Positions 1 through 6,216 of a DNA stretch of 13,445 nucleotides are shown here, one piece after another; position 1 is the stretch's first letter; each line of letters opens with the position of its first letter. The translations under genes and the position numbers were made by a program. The notes below the pieces were generated by a model. That model was not told where the DNA came from. It worked only from the letters and a program-made list of their open reading frames with translations, and did not search any database. This DNA is from an uncultured Lachnobacterium sp. (GTDB lineage Bacteria; Bacillota; Clostridia; Lachnospirales; Lachnospiraceae): positions 1 to 13,445 of the forward strand of contig URLU01000043.1 in assembly GCA_900548765.1 (NCBI GenBank), written 5' to 3'.

Positions 1-549
1 AGTTTGACCAAAAGCCAACAGAAATACCATGAAAAGACTAAAACCCGCGATTTGGCCCTTGTAACGCTTCTGCTGGGCACAGGAATCCGTGTGTCTGAGT
101 GTGTAGGACTGGATATATCAGATGTAGATTTTAAAAATAATGGAATAAAAATTCACAGAAAAGGTGGAAATGAAGCTGTAGTATATTTCGGCGAGGAAGT
201 CAGAGAGGCATTATTGAATTATTTGGATGAAAGAAAAGATATAGTTGCAGCTGAGGGACACACTGATGCTCTATTTTTGTCAATGCAGAATAAAAGAATT
301 AGTGTGCGGTCTGTACAGTTATTAGTTAAGAAGTATTCACAGCTTGTCACAAGCTTAAAGCATATTACACCGCATAAGCTTAGAAGCACATATGGCACTA
401 ACCTCTATAGGGAAAGTGGTGATATATACCTGGTTGCAGACGTATTAGGACATAAGGATGTAAATACAACCAAAAAGCACTATGCTTCACTTGAGGATGA
501 AAGACGGAGGGAAGCTGTCAAATATGTACATCTGAGACGGGATAATTAA
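1..549 (+). CDS. Tyrosine recombinase/integrase, C-terminal catalytic part (5' end outside window)
   Basis: Site-specific DNA recombinase of the XerC/XerD/phage integrase family. The reading frame is open at base 1, so the N-terminal DNA-binding domain lies upstream; the TTG at position 4 is probably an internal codon. All six expected catalytic residues are visible, numbered from base 1: R30 in GTGIRVSE, K54 in HRKGGN, H125 and R128 in HKLR, H151 in LGHKD, and the nucleophile Y161 in KKHYA. The enzyme should therefore be active in strand cleavage and rejoining. The gene stops just before a strong terminator shared with convergent plsC. It may be a resident Xer-type enzyme rather than a mobile-element integrase, because no attachment site or other mobile gene is visible nearby. 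The exact subfamily cannot be fixed without the N-terminus. Confidence 0.9.
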   Translation, partial: SLTKSQQKYHEKTKTRDLALVTLLLGTGIRVSECVGLDISDVDFKNNGIKIHRKGGNEAVVYFGEEVREALLNYLDERKDIVAAEGHTDALFLSMQNKRISVRSVQLLVKKYSQLVTSLKHITPHKLRSTYGTNLYRESGDIYLVADVLGHKDVNTTKKHYASLEDERRREAVKYVHLRRDN

Positions 550-561
550 AATTAAAAGTAA

Positions 562-604
562 AAAATATCCCCACTCCAAAACATTTTGGTGGGGATATTT
601 TATT
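562..604. terminator. Bidirectional intrinsic terminator between the recombinase gene and plsC
   Basis: A perfect 13-bp inverted repeat, 562-574 pairing with 589-601, has a GTGGGG core flanked by A-tracts on the left and T-tracts on the right. It would therefore end transcription on both strands. It lies 12 bases after the recombinase stop codon and 13 bases beyond the plsC stop codon, as expected for convergent genes. Confidence 0.9.
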
Positions 605-614
605 TTTAACAAGA

Positions 615-1334
615 TTAATTTTTCTCAATAGATGCGATTTTTTCTTCAATGCGCTTCTTTACAAGAGCTGCAATCTCATGAGTTTTCATATCCTTGTATT
701 CATCATATGTAATAGGTTCTAAGTAGTGAACCTGTGTGGTAATAGGTCCTAAATGGAAACTATTGAATACCTTATACGAATCAATAAGGGCAATTGGTAT
801 AATCGGTGCCTTCGACTTAAGTGCAATCTTAAAGCTTCCAGCCTTGAAATCACATACTTTATTACGATTATTGAACTTGTAGCCACCCTCTGGGAAGAGA
901 ATGTATTTCCTGCCTGCGGCTACTTCCTTGGTAACCTCATTGATAATGACGATGCCCTGACGAGGATTATCCTTCTCTAAGCGTTTTCCCTGAACTAAAT
1001 CTATAAATTCACGGACAAGCATAGTATGTGATTTATTCTTGTCCATTACGAAGGAACAAGGCTCCTCATGAGTTATGAGAATACCTAATACATCATATTT
1101 TCCCTGATGGTTAGGATACATAATATATCCACCCTCTTTTGGCAGGTTCTCAAGTCCATATGCTTCCGTTGTGATTTTGCCAGTCTTATTCATTAGATAG
1201 ACGCAATGCTTTGCTAAGGCATACCGCTGCTTTTCAGAGAACTTCTCCGGATGATTAGCCTGATAGCGCATCTTAGGAACAATATATGGCGCACGATGAA
1301 AATTCATAAAAATAACATAAAATAATTTGAACAT
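615..1334 (-). CDS. plsC: 1-acyl-sn-glycerol-3-phosphate acyltransferase (PlsC family)
   Basis: Transfers a fatty acyl chain to lysophosphatidic acid to make phosphatidic acid, at the cytoplasmic face of the membrane. Using ATG 1334 the protein has 239 residues, the usual size. It shows the catalytic H-X4-D motif (H76-D81, NHQGKYD), an FPEG motif at 147-150 (FPEGGYKF, in place of the usual FPEGTR) and the late APIIPIAL block near 176-183. The N-terminus (FKLFYVIFM) is hydrophobic enough to sit on the membrane. A frame extending to 1385 adds 17 residues but lacks a ribosome binding site. ATG 1334 has AGGGAG about 10 bases upstream, and the extension would run across the apparent promoter, so 1334 is preferred. 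The paralogue and acyl-donor preference cannot be read from sequence. Confidence 0.88.
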   Translation of the reverse strand: MFKLFYVIFMNFHRAPYIVPKMRYQANHPEKFSEKQRYALAKHCVYLMNKTGKITTEAYGLENLPKEGGYIMYPNHQGKYDVLGILITHEEPCSFVMDKNKSHTMLVREFIDLVQGKRLEKDNPRQGIVIINEVTKEVAAGRKYILFPEGGYKFNNRNKVCDFKAGSFKIALKSKAPIIPIALIDSYKVFNSFHLGPITTQVHYLEPITYDEYKDMKTHEIAALVKKRIEEKIASIEKN

Positions 1335-1356
1335 AATCAAAAATCTCCCTCTGCAT

Positions 1357-1385
1357 ATTATATATGAAGCCGAGGTTTTTTTCAA
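1357..1385 (-). promoter_or_regulatory. Putative sigma-A promoter for plsC
   Basis: Read on the minus strand, TTGAAA (1385-1380) and TATAAT (1362-1357) are separated by exactly 17 bases. The predicted start near 1350 leaves a leader of only about 16 bases, with the Shine-Dalgarno sequence almost at the 5' end. No convincing terminator separates it from the yneA-like gene upstream, so read-through may also occur. Confidence 0.55.
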
Positions 1386-1411
1386 CTAACGCTGACTTTT
1401 ACTTCATGTCT

Positions 1412-1786
1412 TTATTTTATGTCCCTGCTATAATATGCAACCACGATAGACTGACCAGCATGTATATTGCCATCAGACAAATTGTTGAGTTCACTTATTT
1501 CATTAACATACTCAGCTTTATCTACATTATAGCCGGAAATGTACTCATCAGCTATATCCCACAGAGTATCTCCATCTTCTACTGTGATACTTGTGTAATA
1601 CTTATTTACAGGGCGGTTATCATTTGAACTAGCCAGTGCATGAATGGAACTGCCTAATAATATAATAAGGGAAACAATAGTAACAAGAGTAAAAAAAATA
1701 ATTCTCTTCTGCATTTTGACCGCTCTCTCCCTCTTTGTAAGGCTTTCATTTGCTTTTGCTGAAATATTGTTGTTGTATGCTCTCAT
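1412..1786 (-). CDS. yneA: YneA-like SOS-induced cell division suppressor (membrane-anchored LysM protein)
   Basis: Small protein of 124 residues with a basic cytoplasmic N-terminus (to about residue 28), one membrane segment (about 29-45) and one extracytoplasmic LysM domain (about 64-117, with DGDTLWDIADEY and HAGQSIVV). In Bacillus subtilis, YneA has this architecture, is transcribed divergently from lexA, and delays division during SOS. The same gene pair and LexA boxes are seen here, which supports the name more than sequence similarity alone. ATG 1786 is chosen because GGAGG (1796-1800) lies 9 bases upstream; an ATG at 1795 directly abuts the GGAGG, and one at 1714 is a weaker alternative. 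An AxA-like site (HALASS) follows the membrane segment, so signal peptidase release is possible. Function is inferred by analogy. Confidence 0.75.
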   Translation of the reverse strand: MRAYNNNISAKANESLTKRERAVKMQKRIIFFTLVTIVSLIILLGSSIHALASSNDNRPVNKYYTSITVEDGDTLWDIADEYISGYNVDKAEYVNEISELNNLSDGNIHAGQSIVVAYYSRDIK

Positions 1787-1873
1787 AATCTGCATCCTCC
1801 CACATTATTGTGATTATCGGTCTCACCATCAGAATTTATGTGAATGTCTTATCTAGTAAAGTAAAATGGATTC

Positions 1874-1887
1874 CGAACATTTGTTTG
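1874..1887. promoter_or_regulatory. LexA box 1
   Basis: CGAACATTTGTTTG fits the Gram-positive SOS consensus CGAACRNRYGTTYG except at one central position. It overlaps the predicted start of yneA transcription, so LexA bound here should block initiation. Confidence 0.75.
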
Positions 1888-1894
1888 TAATTAG

Positions 1895-1923
1895 AATATA
1901 CTACACGAACAAATGTTTGTCAA
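1895..1923 (-). promoter_or_regulatory. SOS promoter of the yneA-like gene
   Basis: On the minus strand a consensus TTGACA (1923-1918) is followed after 17 bases by TATATT (1900-1895). One LexA box (1906-1919) fills the spacer and touches the -35, and another (1874-1887) lies at the expected transcription start. This is a strong promoter that LexA would be expected to block. The leader to ATG 1786 is about 100 bases long. Confidence 0.8.
1906..1919. promoter_or_regulatory. LexA box 2
   Basis: CGAACAAATGTTTG matches the consensus CGAACRNRYGTTYG at every position. It lies between the -35 and -10 elements of the yneA promoter and is likely the main operator for that gene. Confidence 0.88.
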
Positions 1924-1931
1924 TAGAAAAT

Positions 1932-1945
1932 CGAACAAATATTCG
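1932..1945. promoter_or_regulatory. LexA box 3
   Basis: CGAACAAATATTCG differs from the consensus at one position (A for G in the right half-site). It is immediately followed, with no gap, by box 4. It lies upstream of both promoters and closer to lexA. Confidence 0.7.
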
Positions 1946-1959
1946 CGAATATACGTTTG
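1946..1959. promoter_or_regulatory. LexA box 4
   Basis: CGAATATACGTTTG differs from the consensus at one position (T for C in the left half-site). It abuts box 3 end to end and overlaps the candidate lexA -35 region, so it is the likely site of lexA autorepression. Confidence 0.65.
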
Positions 1960-1988
1960 CTTTTATTATCAAGATATGTTAGTATAAT
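1957..1988 (+). promoter_or_regulatory. Putative lexA promoter
   Basis: A perfect TATAAT (1983-1988) lies 28 bases before the lexA start codon. The best upstream match, TTGCTT (1957-1962), is 20 bases away, longer than the usual 16-18, so the -35 is uncertain and the promoter may be weak. LexA box 4 overlaps this region. Confidence 0.5.
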
Positions 1989-2016
1989 TATAAGATTATA
2001 AATGGAGGTACCATGA

Positions 2017-2631
2017 ATGGCATACGGTAAGATATCAGACAAGCAGAAAGAAATCTTAGAGTTCATGAAACAGGAAATACTTAATAAAGGATACCCACCA
2101 ACAGTCAGGGATATATGTGAGGCAGTTAATCTTAAATCGACATCTTCTGTCCATGCTCATCTAGAGACATTGGAGAAGAACGGATATATCCATAGAGACC
2201 CTACTAAGCCAAGAGCAATTGAGATTATAGATGATAATTTTAATCTTACAAGACGAGAAGTTGTAAATGTACCTATGATTGGTCATGTTGCTGCGGGAGA
2301 GCCAATTCTTGCCGTTGAAAATATCGAAAGCTACTTCCCTATTCCGGCGGAATTTATGCCAAATGAGCAGTCATTTATACTCAAGGTAAAGGGAGAAAGT
2401 ATGATAAATGCTGGTATTTGCGATGGTGATAGTGTACTTGTAAAACAGTGTAACACAGCAAAAAATGGTGATATGGTCGTAGCCCTTGTAGATGATTCTG
2501 CTACTGTTAAGACTTTTTATAAAGAGGATGGATATATCCGATTACAGCCTGAGAATGACAATATGGATCCTATTATTGTGGATGACTGCTCTATTCTGGG
2601 AAAAGTGTTCGGGGTGTTTAGATTCTTTTAG
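2017..2631 (+). CDS. lexA: LexA, SOS repressor and self-cleaving protease
   Basis: Represses DNA-damage genes and cleaves itself when stimulated by RecA-ssDNA filaments. The protein has 204 residues, the normal length. The N-terminal winged helix-turn-helix spans about 1-70 (with YPPTVRDIC and STSSVHAHLETLEKNGYI). The cleavage bond A93-G94 is intact in HVAAGEPI, and the catalytic dyad is S128 (GESM) and K165 (ATVK), so it should be fully autocleavable. The start at 2017 has GGAGG (2004-2008) 8 bases upstream; an out-of-frame ATG at 2013 is too close to that site and opens only five codons. LexA boxes upstream of this gene and the divergent yneA-like gene indicate autorepression and co-control. 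Confidence 0.97.
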   Translation: MAYGKISDKQKEILEFMKQEILNKGYPPTVRDICEAVNLKSTSSVHAHLETLEKNGYIHRDPTKPRAIEIIDDNFNLTRREVVNVPMIGHVAAGEPILAVENIESYFPIPAEFMPNEQSFILKVKGESMINAGICDGDSVLVKQCNTAKNGDMVVALVDDSATVKTFYKEDGYIRLQPENDNMDPIIVDDCSILGKVFGVFRFF

Positions 2632-2642
2632 AGAATAATTTT

Positions 2643-2695
2643 TCGCCTATGATTTATGCGTTATTATTAGTGGATAAGCCATAGGCGATTTTTTT
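2643..2695 (+). terminator. Intrinsic terminator of lexA
   Basis: A 9-bp stem, TCGCCTATG (2643-2651) with CATAGGCGA (2680-2688), is followed by seven Ts (2689-2695). The loop is long (28 bases) and could hold a minor inner pairing. The left flank lacks a T-run on the opposite strand, so it should act mainly for lexA. Confidence 0.88.
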
Positions 2696-2696
2696 A

Positions 2697-2994
2697 TGCT
2701 TATGTAAGCTTTTTCAATGTTACATCATCACTGGAACATCTCTCTTCAAATCTTCAAAGTCTCTGAGCCGTAAACAAACTCACCATCCACTGGCGTCTCG
2801 TAGTAATACTTTCTACTATCAGTTTCAGTCTTCTCTGTCGTGTAGTAAGATTTTATCCAACAAAAAAGGACAGCCCCTGCCATCCAGTAAACTATCCTTT
2901 CCATGCTTCAAACCGCTGTCTTTTTATTATAATAATGTATAACCTTTAAAAACGGTTTTAAATTTCAAGCTAAACTATATTAAAACGGTTAAAA
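2697..2994. other. Intergenic region between convergent lexA and rsfS
   Basis: About 300 bases between the lexA terminator and the end of the rsfS run. It contains one doubtful minus-strand ORF (2746-2904), an AT-only inverted repeat (TTTAAAA at 2946-2952 with TTTTAAA at 2956-2962), and a 9-bp direct repeat, AAAACGGTT, at 2949-2957 and 2982-2990. No canonical GC-rich terminator for the rsfS transcript was found here, and no RNA gene was recognised. Confidence 0.6.
2746..2904 (-). CDS. Possible small membrane protein, 52 codons, unrecognised
   Basis: This ORF begins at ATG 2904 (MERIVYWMAGAVLFC...) and ends in TGA at 2746-2748, with no internal stop. Residues 4-17 are hydrophobic and could form a short membrane segment; the rest is polar and tyrosine-rich (RKYYYETPVDGEF). 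It lies 90 bases downstream of rsfS on the same strand. A TATAAT at 2931-2926 precedes it, but there is no good -35 and no Shine-Dalgarno match, and an in-frame TGA sits two codons before the ATG. It may be a real small gene, the remnant of a larger one, or chance. No family is recognised. Confidence 0.3.
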   Translation of the reverse strand: MERIVYWMAGAVLFCWIKSYYTTEKTETDSRKYYYETPVDGEFVYGSETLKI

Positions 2995-3339
2995 TTACTC
3001 ATTTATATCAATAACCTTACCATCTCTCCAGATTCTCTCCAAATCATAGAACAAACGATCCTCAGAAGAGAACAGGTGGACGATGATATCCTGATAATCC
3101 ATAAGTATCCAGGTTGAGTTTGAATTTCCCTCTACCTGCTTTGAATGAACACCATTTTTATACATTGTCTCATCAACAATATCCTGCATTGCTGCAAGCT
3201 GGTTTGGGTTAGTTCCTGTTGCAATGATGAAGTAATCTGCTATTGTTGATACCTCTGTGATGTCAATTACTGTGATGTCCTCAGCCTTCTTATCCTCCAA
3301 AGCGTGTGCCACCTTTTTAACTAAATCCAATGTTGCCAT
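2995..3339 (-). CDS. rsfS: Ribosome silencing factor RsfS (Iojap/YbeB family)
   Basis: Binds L14 on the 50S subunit and blocks joining of the 30S subunit, lowering translation in poor conditions. The 114-residue length and the family blocks TIADYFIIATG and QVEGNSNSTWILMDYQDIIVHLF are typical. ATG 3339 has AGAGGAGA just upstream, within the end of yqeK, and only one base separates the yqeK stop codon from this start, so translational coupling is likely. It is the last clear gene of the long minus-strand run. The pairing with yqeK and nadD is a widely conserved arrangement in Firmicutes. Confidence 0.95.
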   Translation of the reverse strand: MATLDLVKKVAHALEDKKAEDITVIDITEVSTIADYFIIATGTNPNQLAAMQDIVDETMYKNGVHSKQVEGNSNSTWILMDYQDIIVHLFSSEDRLFYDLERIWRDGKVIDINE

Positions 3340-3340
3340 C

Positions 3341-3916
3341 TTATATCTCCTCTCTGAATTGTTTGTAGTATTCGTAGGTTAATTGAGTGGTTGGGTCGAT
3401 TGCTCCCTTTTTGCTATTCAAAAAATGCAATGTATCGTATAGTATCTCAGCTACGCACCTGTCCAAATCGTGAAATGCAAGCTGTCGTATCTCTTCAAGC
3501 CTTGGTGCCTCGCAGCGCTTTGGCTCGATATAGTCTGCCACAAATATGATTTTGTCAAGCAGGTTCATATTTGCTTCGCCTGTGGTGTGTACCTTGATGG
3601 CATGAAGGATATCAGGGTCTGTGACCTTGTAGATTTCCTCTGCCAGCACTGCTCCAAGCTTGGCATGTAAAAGTCCCGGATTGTCATGCTCCACTGTACT
3701 TATAATGATATGGTGCTTCTCACACAAATCAAGCTTTTCTGTATTTGCTATGCATTTGGCACAGTCATGCAAAAGTCCTGCAAGCATGGCTTTATTCATG
3801 TCATAGCCATAAGCCATAGCCATACAGCCGGCTGTGTACATGACTCCCTTAGTATGCTCATATCTGTCTTTATCCAAAGCTTTTTTTAGTTTTTTACGAA
3901 TTTCTGCTACTTCCAT
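3341..3916 (-). CDS. yqeK: YqeK, HD-domain symmetrical Ap4A hydrolase
   Basis: HD-superfamily metal-dependent hydrolase. Family members split diadenosine tetraphosphate symmetrically to two ADP, which limits alarmone build-up. The 191-residue protein has the expected metal-ligand pattern: H21, the HD pair H50-D51 in LLHDCAK, H84 in LLHAKLG, H110 in VHTTG and D128 in ADYIEPKR. The start at 3916 gives normal length but has only a weak AGGCAGG upstream, so expression may rely on coupling to nadD, whose stop lies 21 bases before. It was long annotated as a putative nicotinate-nucleotide adenylyltransferase-associated HD protein because of its place beside nadD. The activity is known for the family and inferred here. 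Confidence 0.9.
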   Translation of the reverse strand: MEVAEIRKKLKKALDKDRYEHTKGVMYTAGCMAMAYGYDMNKAMLAGLLHDCAKCIANTEKLDLCEKHHIIISTVEHDNPGLLHAKLGAVLAEEIYKVTDPDILHAIKVHTTGEANMNLLDKIIFVADYIEPKRCEAPRLEEIRQLAFHDLDRCVAEILYDTLHFLNSKKGAIDPTTQLTYEYYKQFREEI

Positions 3917-3937
3917 TTTAACTTCTGCCTGCCTCGA

Positions 3938-4546
3938 TTAGTATAAATTTTTATCTGAAATATATTTCCTTACATTTGCATTAAGTAGAGCATCAAGCTC
4001 TGATGAATCAAGGTTTTGCTTTTTGATTATGCTTCTGATTTCAGATGATGCGGCGTCATATTTAGGACATTCGCACAGCCTGATATCACATGGAAATAAT
4101 CTGCCTATGGCTTTTATTTTCTCTTCCATCTGCTTTTTTTCAAAGGCTTCCCGCACAACCACCAGAATCGTACACTTTGAAGCTATAATTTCCGGATGGC
4201 ACCATTTATCAAAATAATCCAGCGAATCTCCACCCATTATAAAATACAAATCATCCTTTGGGTGCAGTTCTTTGTACTTTGTAAGTGTCCTGTAGGTATA
4301 GCTGCGCCCGCTAAAGACATTTTCAAAATCCGATACTTCCAGATAATTGTATTCCTCCAGCGCAAGACGGCACATCTCATATCTGTCCTCAAAGGAGGTC
4401 ATTGAGTTCTCGTCTTTATTGGGTGAATGAGCGGCTGGCATGAAAATAACCTTGTCCAGATTAAACTCCTTATATGCACAGACAGCCATATTTATATGAC
4501 CATTGTGTATCGGATCAAAGGATCCTCCTAATATTCCGATTTTCAT
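3938..4546 (-). CDS. nadD: Nicotinate-nucleotide adenylyltransferase NadD
   Basis: Joins nicotinate mononucleotide and ATP to give deamido-NAD, the penultimate step of NAD synthesis. The protein has 202 residues. The nucleotidyltransferase signature GGSFDPIHNGH (7-17) contains the (H/T)xGH motif, and the C-terminal ATP-contacting block appears as AASSEIR (165-171). The start at 4546 follows the yhbY stop by 7 bases; its ribosome binding site (AGCAGG) is weak and close, suggesting translation is coupled to yhbY. It forms the usual yhbY-nadD-yqeK-rsfS cluster. Confidence 0.95.
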   Translation of the reverse strand: MKIGILGGSFDPIHNGHINMAVCAYKEFNLDKVIFMPAAHSPNKDENSMTSFEDRYEMCRLALEEYNYLEVSDFENVFSGRSYTYRTLTKYKELHPKDDLYFIMGGDSLDYFDKWCHPEIIASKCTILVVVREAFEKKQMEEKIKAIGRLFPCDIRLCECPKYDAASSEIRSIIKKQNLDSSELDALLNANVRKYISDKNLY

Positions 4547-4553
4547 TGCCTGC

Positions 4554-4850
4554 TTACTGTGGAAGCTTTATCTTTGGGTTTTTCTTTGCTTCACGGTAAA
4601 AAATCATTTTCTTTCCAATTACCTTTACAACTGTCGAATGAGTTCTCTCTCCAATCACAGCCGCAATCTCCTTTGGATCATCGATACAGTTCTTTAAGAC
4701 AGCTACCTTAATCAGCTCTCTTTTTTCAATTGCATCATCAAGGGCTGAAATAATTTCAGGTGTAAGTGATGCTTTGCCAATCTGGAAAATAGGGTCAATT
4801 GTATTTGCTAAGCTGCTTAAATATGCTCTCTGTTTGCTTGTAAGATTCAT
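4554..4850 (-). CDS. yhbY: YhbY, CRM-domain ribosome assembly RNA-binding protein
   Basis: A single CRM (YhbY) domain protein of 98 residues that associates with pre-50S particles. It starts LTSKQRAYLSSLA, has the family's basic loop QIGKASLT, and ends in a KKMIFYREAKKNPKI tail; all of these are characteristic. ATG 4850 has AAGGAGA about 7 bases upstream. It lies 20 bases downstream of obgE, another 50S assembly factor, which supports a shared role. Confidence 0.93.
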   Translation of the reverse strand: MNLTSKQRAYLSSLANTIDPIFQIGKASLTPEIISALDDAIEKRELIKVAVLKNCIDDPKEIAAVIGERTHSTVVKVIGKKMIFYREAKKNPKIKLPQ

Positions 4851-4870
4851 ATACTTCTCCTTATCAACCT

Positions 4871-6154
4871 TTACTTATAGTAATCAAATTCATGTCCATA
4901 CATTCTGACTGTATCGCCATCCTGTATGCCTCTTGCCTCTAATTCTTTAAGTATTCCCTGCTCCTTCATGAATTTCTGGAAGAAGAGGAAGCCCTTCTCT
5001 GACTCAATATTGGTGTAACCCAGCATCTTGTCAATCTTTGGTCCTTCAACTACAAAGGCTGCGTCATCTGCTCTCTCAATAGTGTAAGGCTCGTCCTTAA
5101 AGAACTGAAGTGCAGGGTCAAATTCCTGCTCATATACAGTGACCTCCTTAGGGCATTTTGCGAGAAGGTTCTTTACTTCGTACAATAATTCTTTTATACC
5201 CTTTCCGCTGACTGCTGAGATAGGAAATACCTTGATTCCGTCTTTCTCAAACTCAGCCTTAAGCCCTGAGATTATCTCATTCTCGTCACCATAGATTGCA
5301 TCTATCTTGTTGGCTGCAATAACCTGTGGCTTCTTTAAAAGCTCTGGGTTATATGCCTCTAACTCCTTGTTGATTGCCTTGATGTCTGCGATTGGATCTC
5401 TGCCCTCTGTTCCGGCTGCATCTACTATGTGTACCATGACCTTTGTACGCTCAATATGGCGTAAAAACTCATGTCCTAATCCTACTCCTTCTGAGGCTCC
5501 CTCGATAAGTCCCGGTATATCAGCGATTACAAATCCAAAACCATCCTCCATATCTACAACCCCCAGATTTGGCTGTAATGTTGTGAAATGGTAATTTGCA
5601 ATCTTTGGCTGTGCGTTTGTTACACGGGAAAGGAATGTAGATTTTCCTACGTTTGGGAATCCTACAAGACCTACATCGGCAATTACCTTAAGCTCTAACT
5701 GTACTTCTATCTCAATTGCATCCTGACCTGGCTGAGCGTATTTTGGTGCCTGCATGGTTGATGTGGCAAAATGCTGGTTGCCTAATCCGCCACGTCCGCC
5801 CTTTAAGACTACCATGCGTCTGTTATCACCAGACATATCTGCGATAACCTTGCCTGATTCTGCATCCTTAATTACAGTTCCCTCCGGAACCTTAAGGATT
5901 AAGTCCTCGCCGTTTTTTCCGTGACAGTTTTTCTTGCCACCTTCCTGACCTGGCTGGGCTGCAAATTTTCTTCTATGTCTATAATCTGTTAATGTGTTTA
6001 ATCCTTCGTCTACCTGAAAGATTACATCTCCACCTTTTCCTCCATCGCCGCCGTCCGGACCACCATCCGGCACATATTTTTCTCGTCTGAAGGAAACGTG
6101 TCCGTCTCCACCTTTTCCTGATTTAATAATGATTCTTGCGCGATCTGCGAACAT
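4871..6154 (-). CDS. obgE: Obg GTPase (ObgE/CgtA), 50S assembly and stress response
   Basis: Essential GTPase that binds the 50S subunit during assembly and responds to (p)ppGpp. Its 427 residues show all three domains: the glycine-rich Obg fold (about 1-158, with PDGGPDGGDGGKGGDV), the GTPase domain (about 159-335; G1 GFPNVGKS at 165-172, G3 DIPG at 212-215, G4 NKID at 282-285, G5 SA at 313-314), and the C-terminal OCT domain (about 345-427), typical of Firmicutes. ATG 6154 has GAGGTGAT about 5 bases upstream. It follows rpmA, as in most bacteria, but a hairpin lies between the two. Confidence 0.97.
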   Translation of the reverse strand: MFADRARIIIKSGKGGDGHVSFRREKYVPDGGPDGGDGGKGGDVIFQVDEGLNTLTDYRHRRKFAAQPGQEGGKKNCHGKNGEDLILKVPEGTVIKDAESGKVIADMSGDNRRMVVLKGGRGGLGNQHFATSTMQAPKYAQPGQDAIEIEVQLELKVIADVGLVGFPNVGKSTFLSRVTNAQPKIANYHFTTLQPNLGVVDMEDGFGFVIADIPGLIEGASEGVGLGHEFLRHIERTKVMVHIVDAAGTEGRDPIADIKAINKELEAYNPELLKKPQVIAANKIDAIYGDENEIISGLKAEFEKDGIKVFPISAVSGKGIKELLYEVKNLLAKCPKEVTVYEQEFDPALQFFKDEPYTIERADDAAFVVEGPKIDKMLGYTNIESEKGFLFFQKFMKEQGILKELEARGIQDGDTVRMYGHEFDYYK

Positions 6155-6177
6155 TTAGTATCACCTCATGAATGTAC

Positions 6178-6207
6178 AAAAACCCCGGCTTAATAAAGTC
6201 GGGGTTT
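6178..6207 (-). terminator. Hairpin between rpmA and obgE, possible partial terminator
   Basis: A 12-bp stem (6180-6191 with 6196-6207, one G-U pair, tetraloop) contains four G-C pairs in a row. On the minus strand it ends in TTTTTG, most of which lies inside the stem, so the U-tract is short. There is no room for a new promoter before the obgE ribosome binding site. It likely attenuates or processes the rpmA-obgE message rather than ending it. Confidence 0.65.
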
Positions 6208-6216
6208 CAACAAGTC

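Noticed and set aside
1..549. Recombinase as evidence of an integrated mobile element
   Set aside because: No attachment-site repeats, tRNA, excisionase or cargo genes are visible; the neighbours are housekeeping genes. The upstream side is outside the window.
1364..1407. ATGAAG/CTTCAT inverted repeat downstream of the YneA-like gene as a terminator
   Set aside because: It has only six pairs and a 32-base loop, and the T-run lies in the wrong place; the stretch is better explained as the plsC promoter.
1364..1856. Plus-strand open frames opposite the YneA-like gene
   Set aside because: They have no ribosome binding sites or recognisable domains and mirror the coding frame of the minus-strand LysM gene and its leader.
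1906..1959. Repeated AACAAAT-type sequences as a CRISPR array or iteron origin
   Set aside because: The repeats are palindromic 14-mers fitting the LexA consensus, irregularly spaced, and placed on promoters; there are no spacers or replication genes.
2702..2725. ATGTAA/TTACAT inverted repeat after the lexA terminator
   Set aside because: It is six A/T-rich pairs with no T-tract, which is easily chance in this composition.
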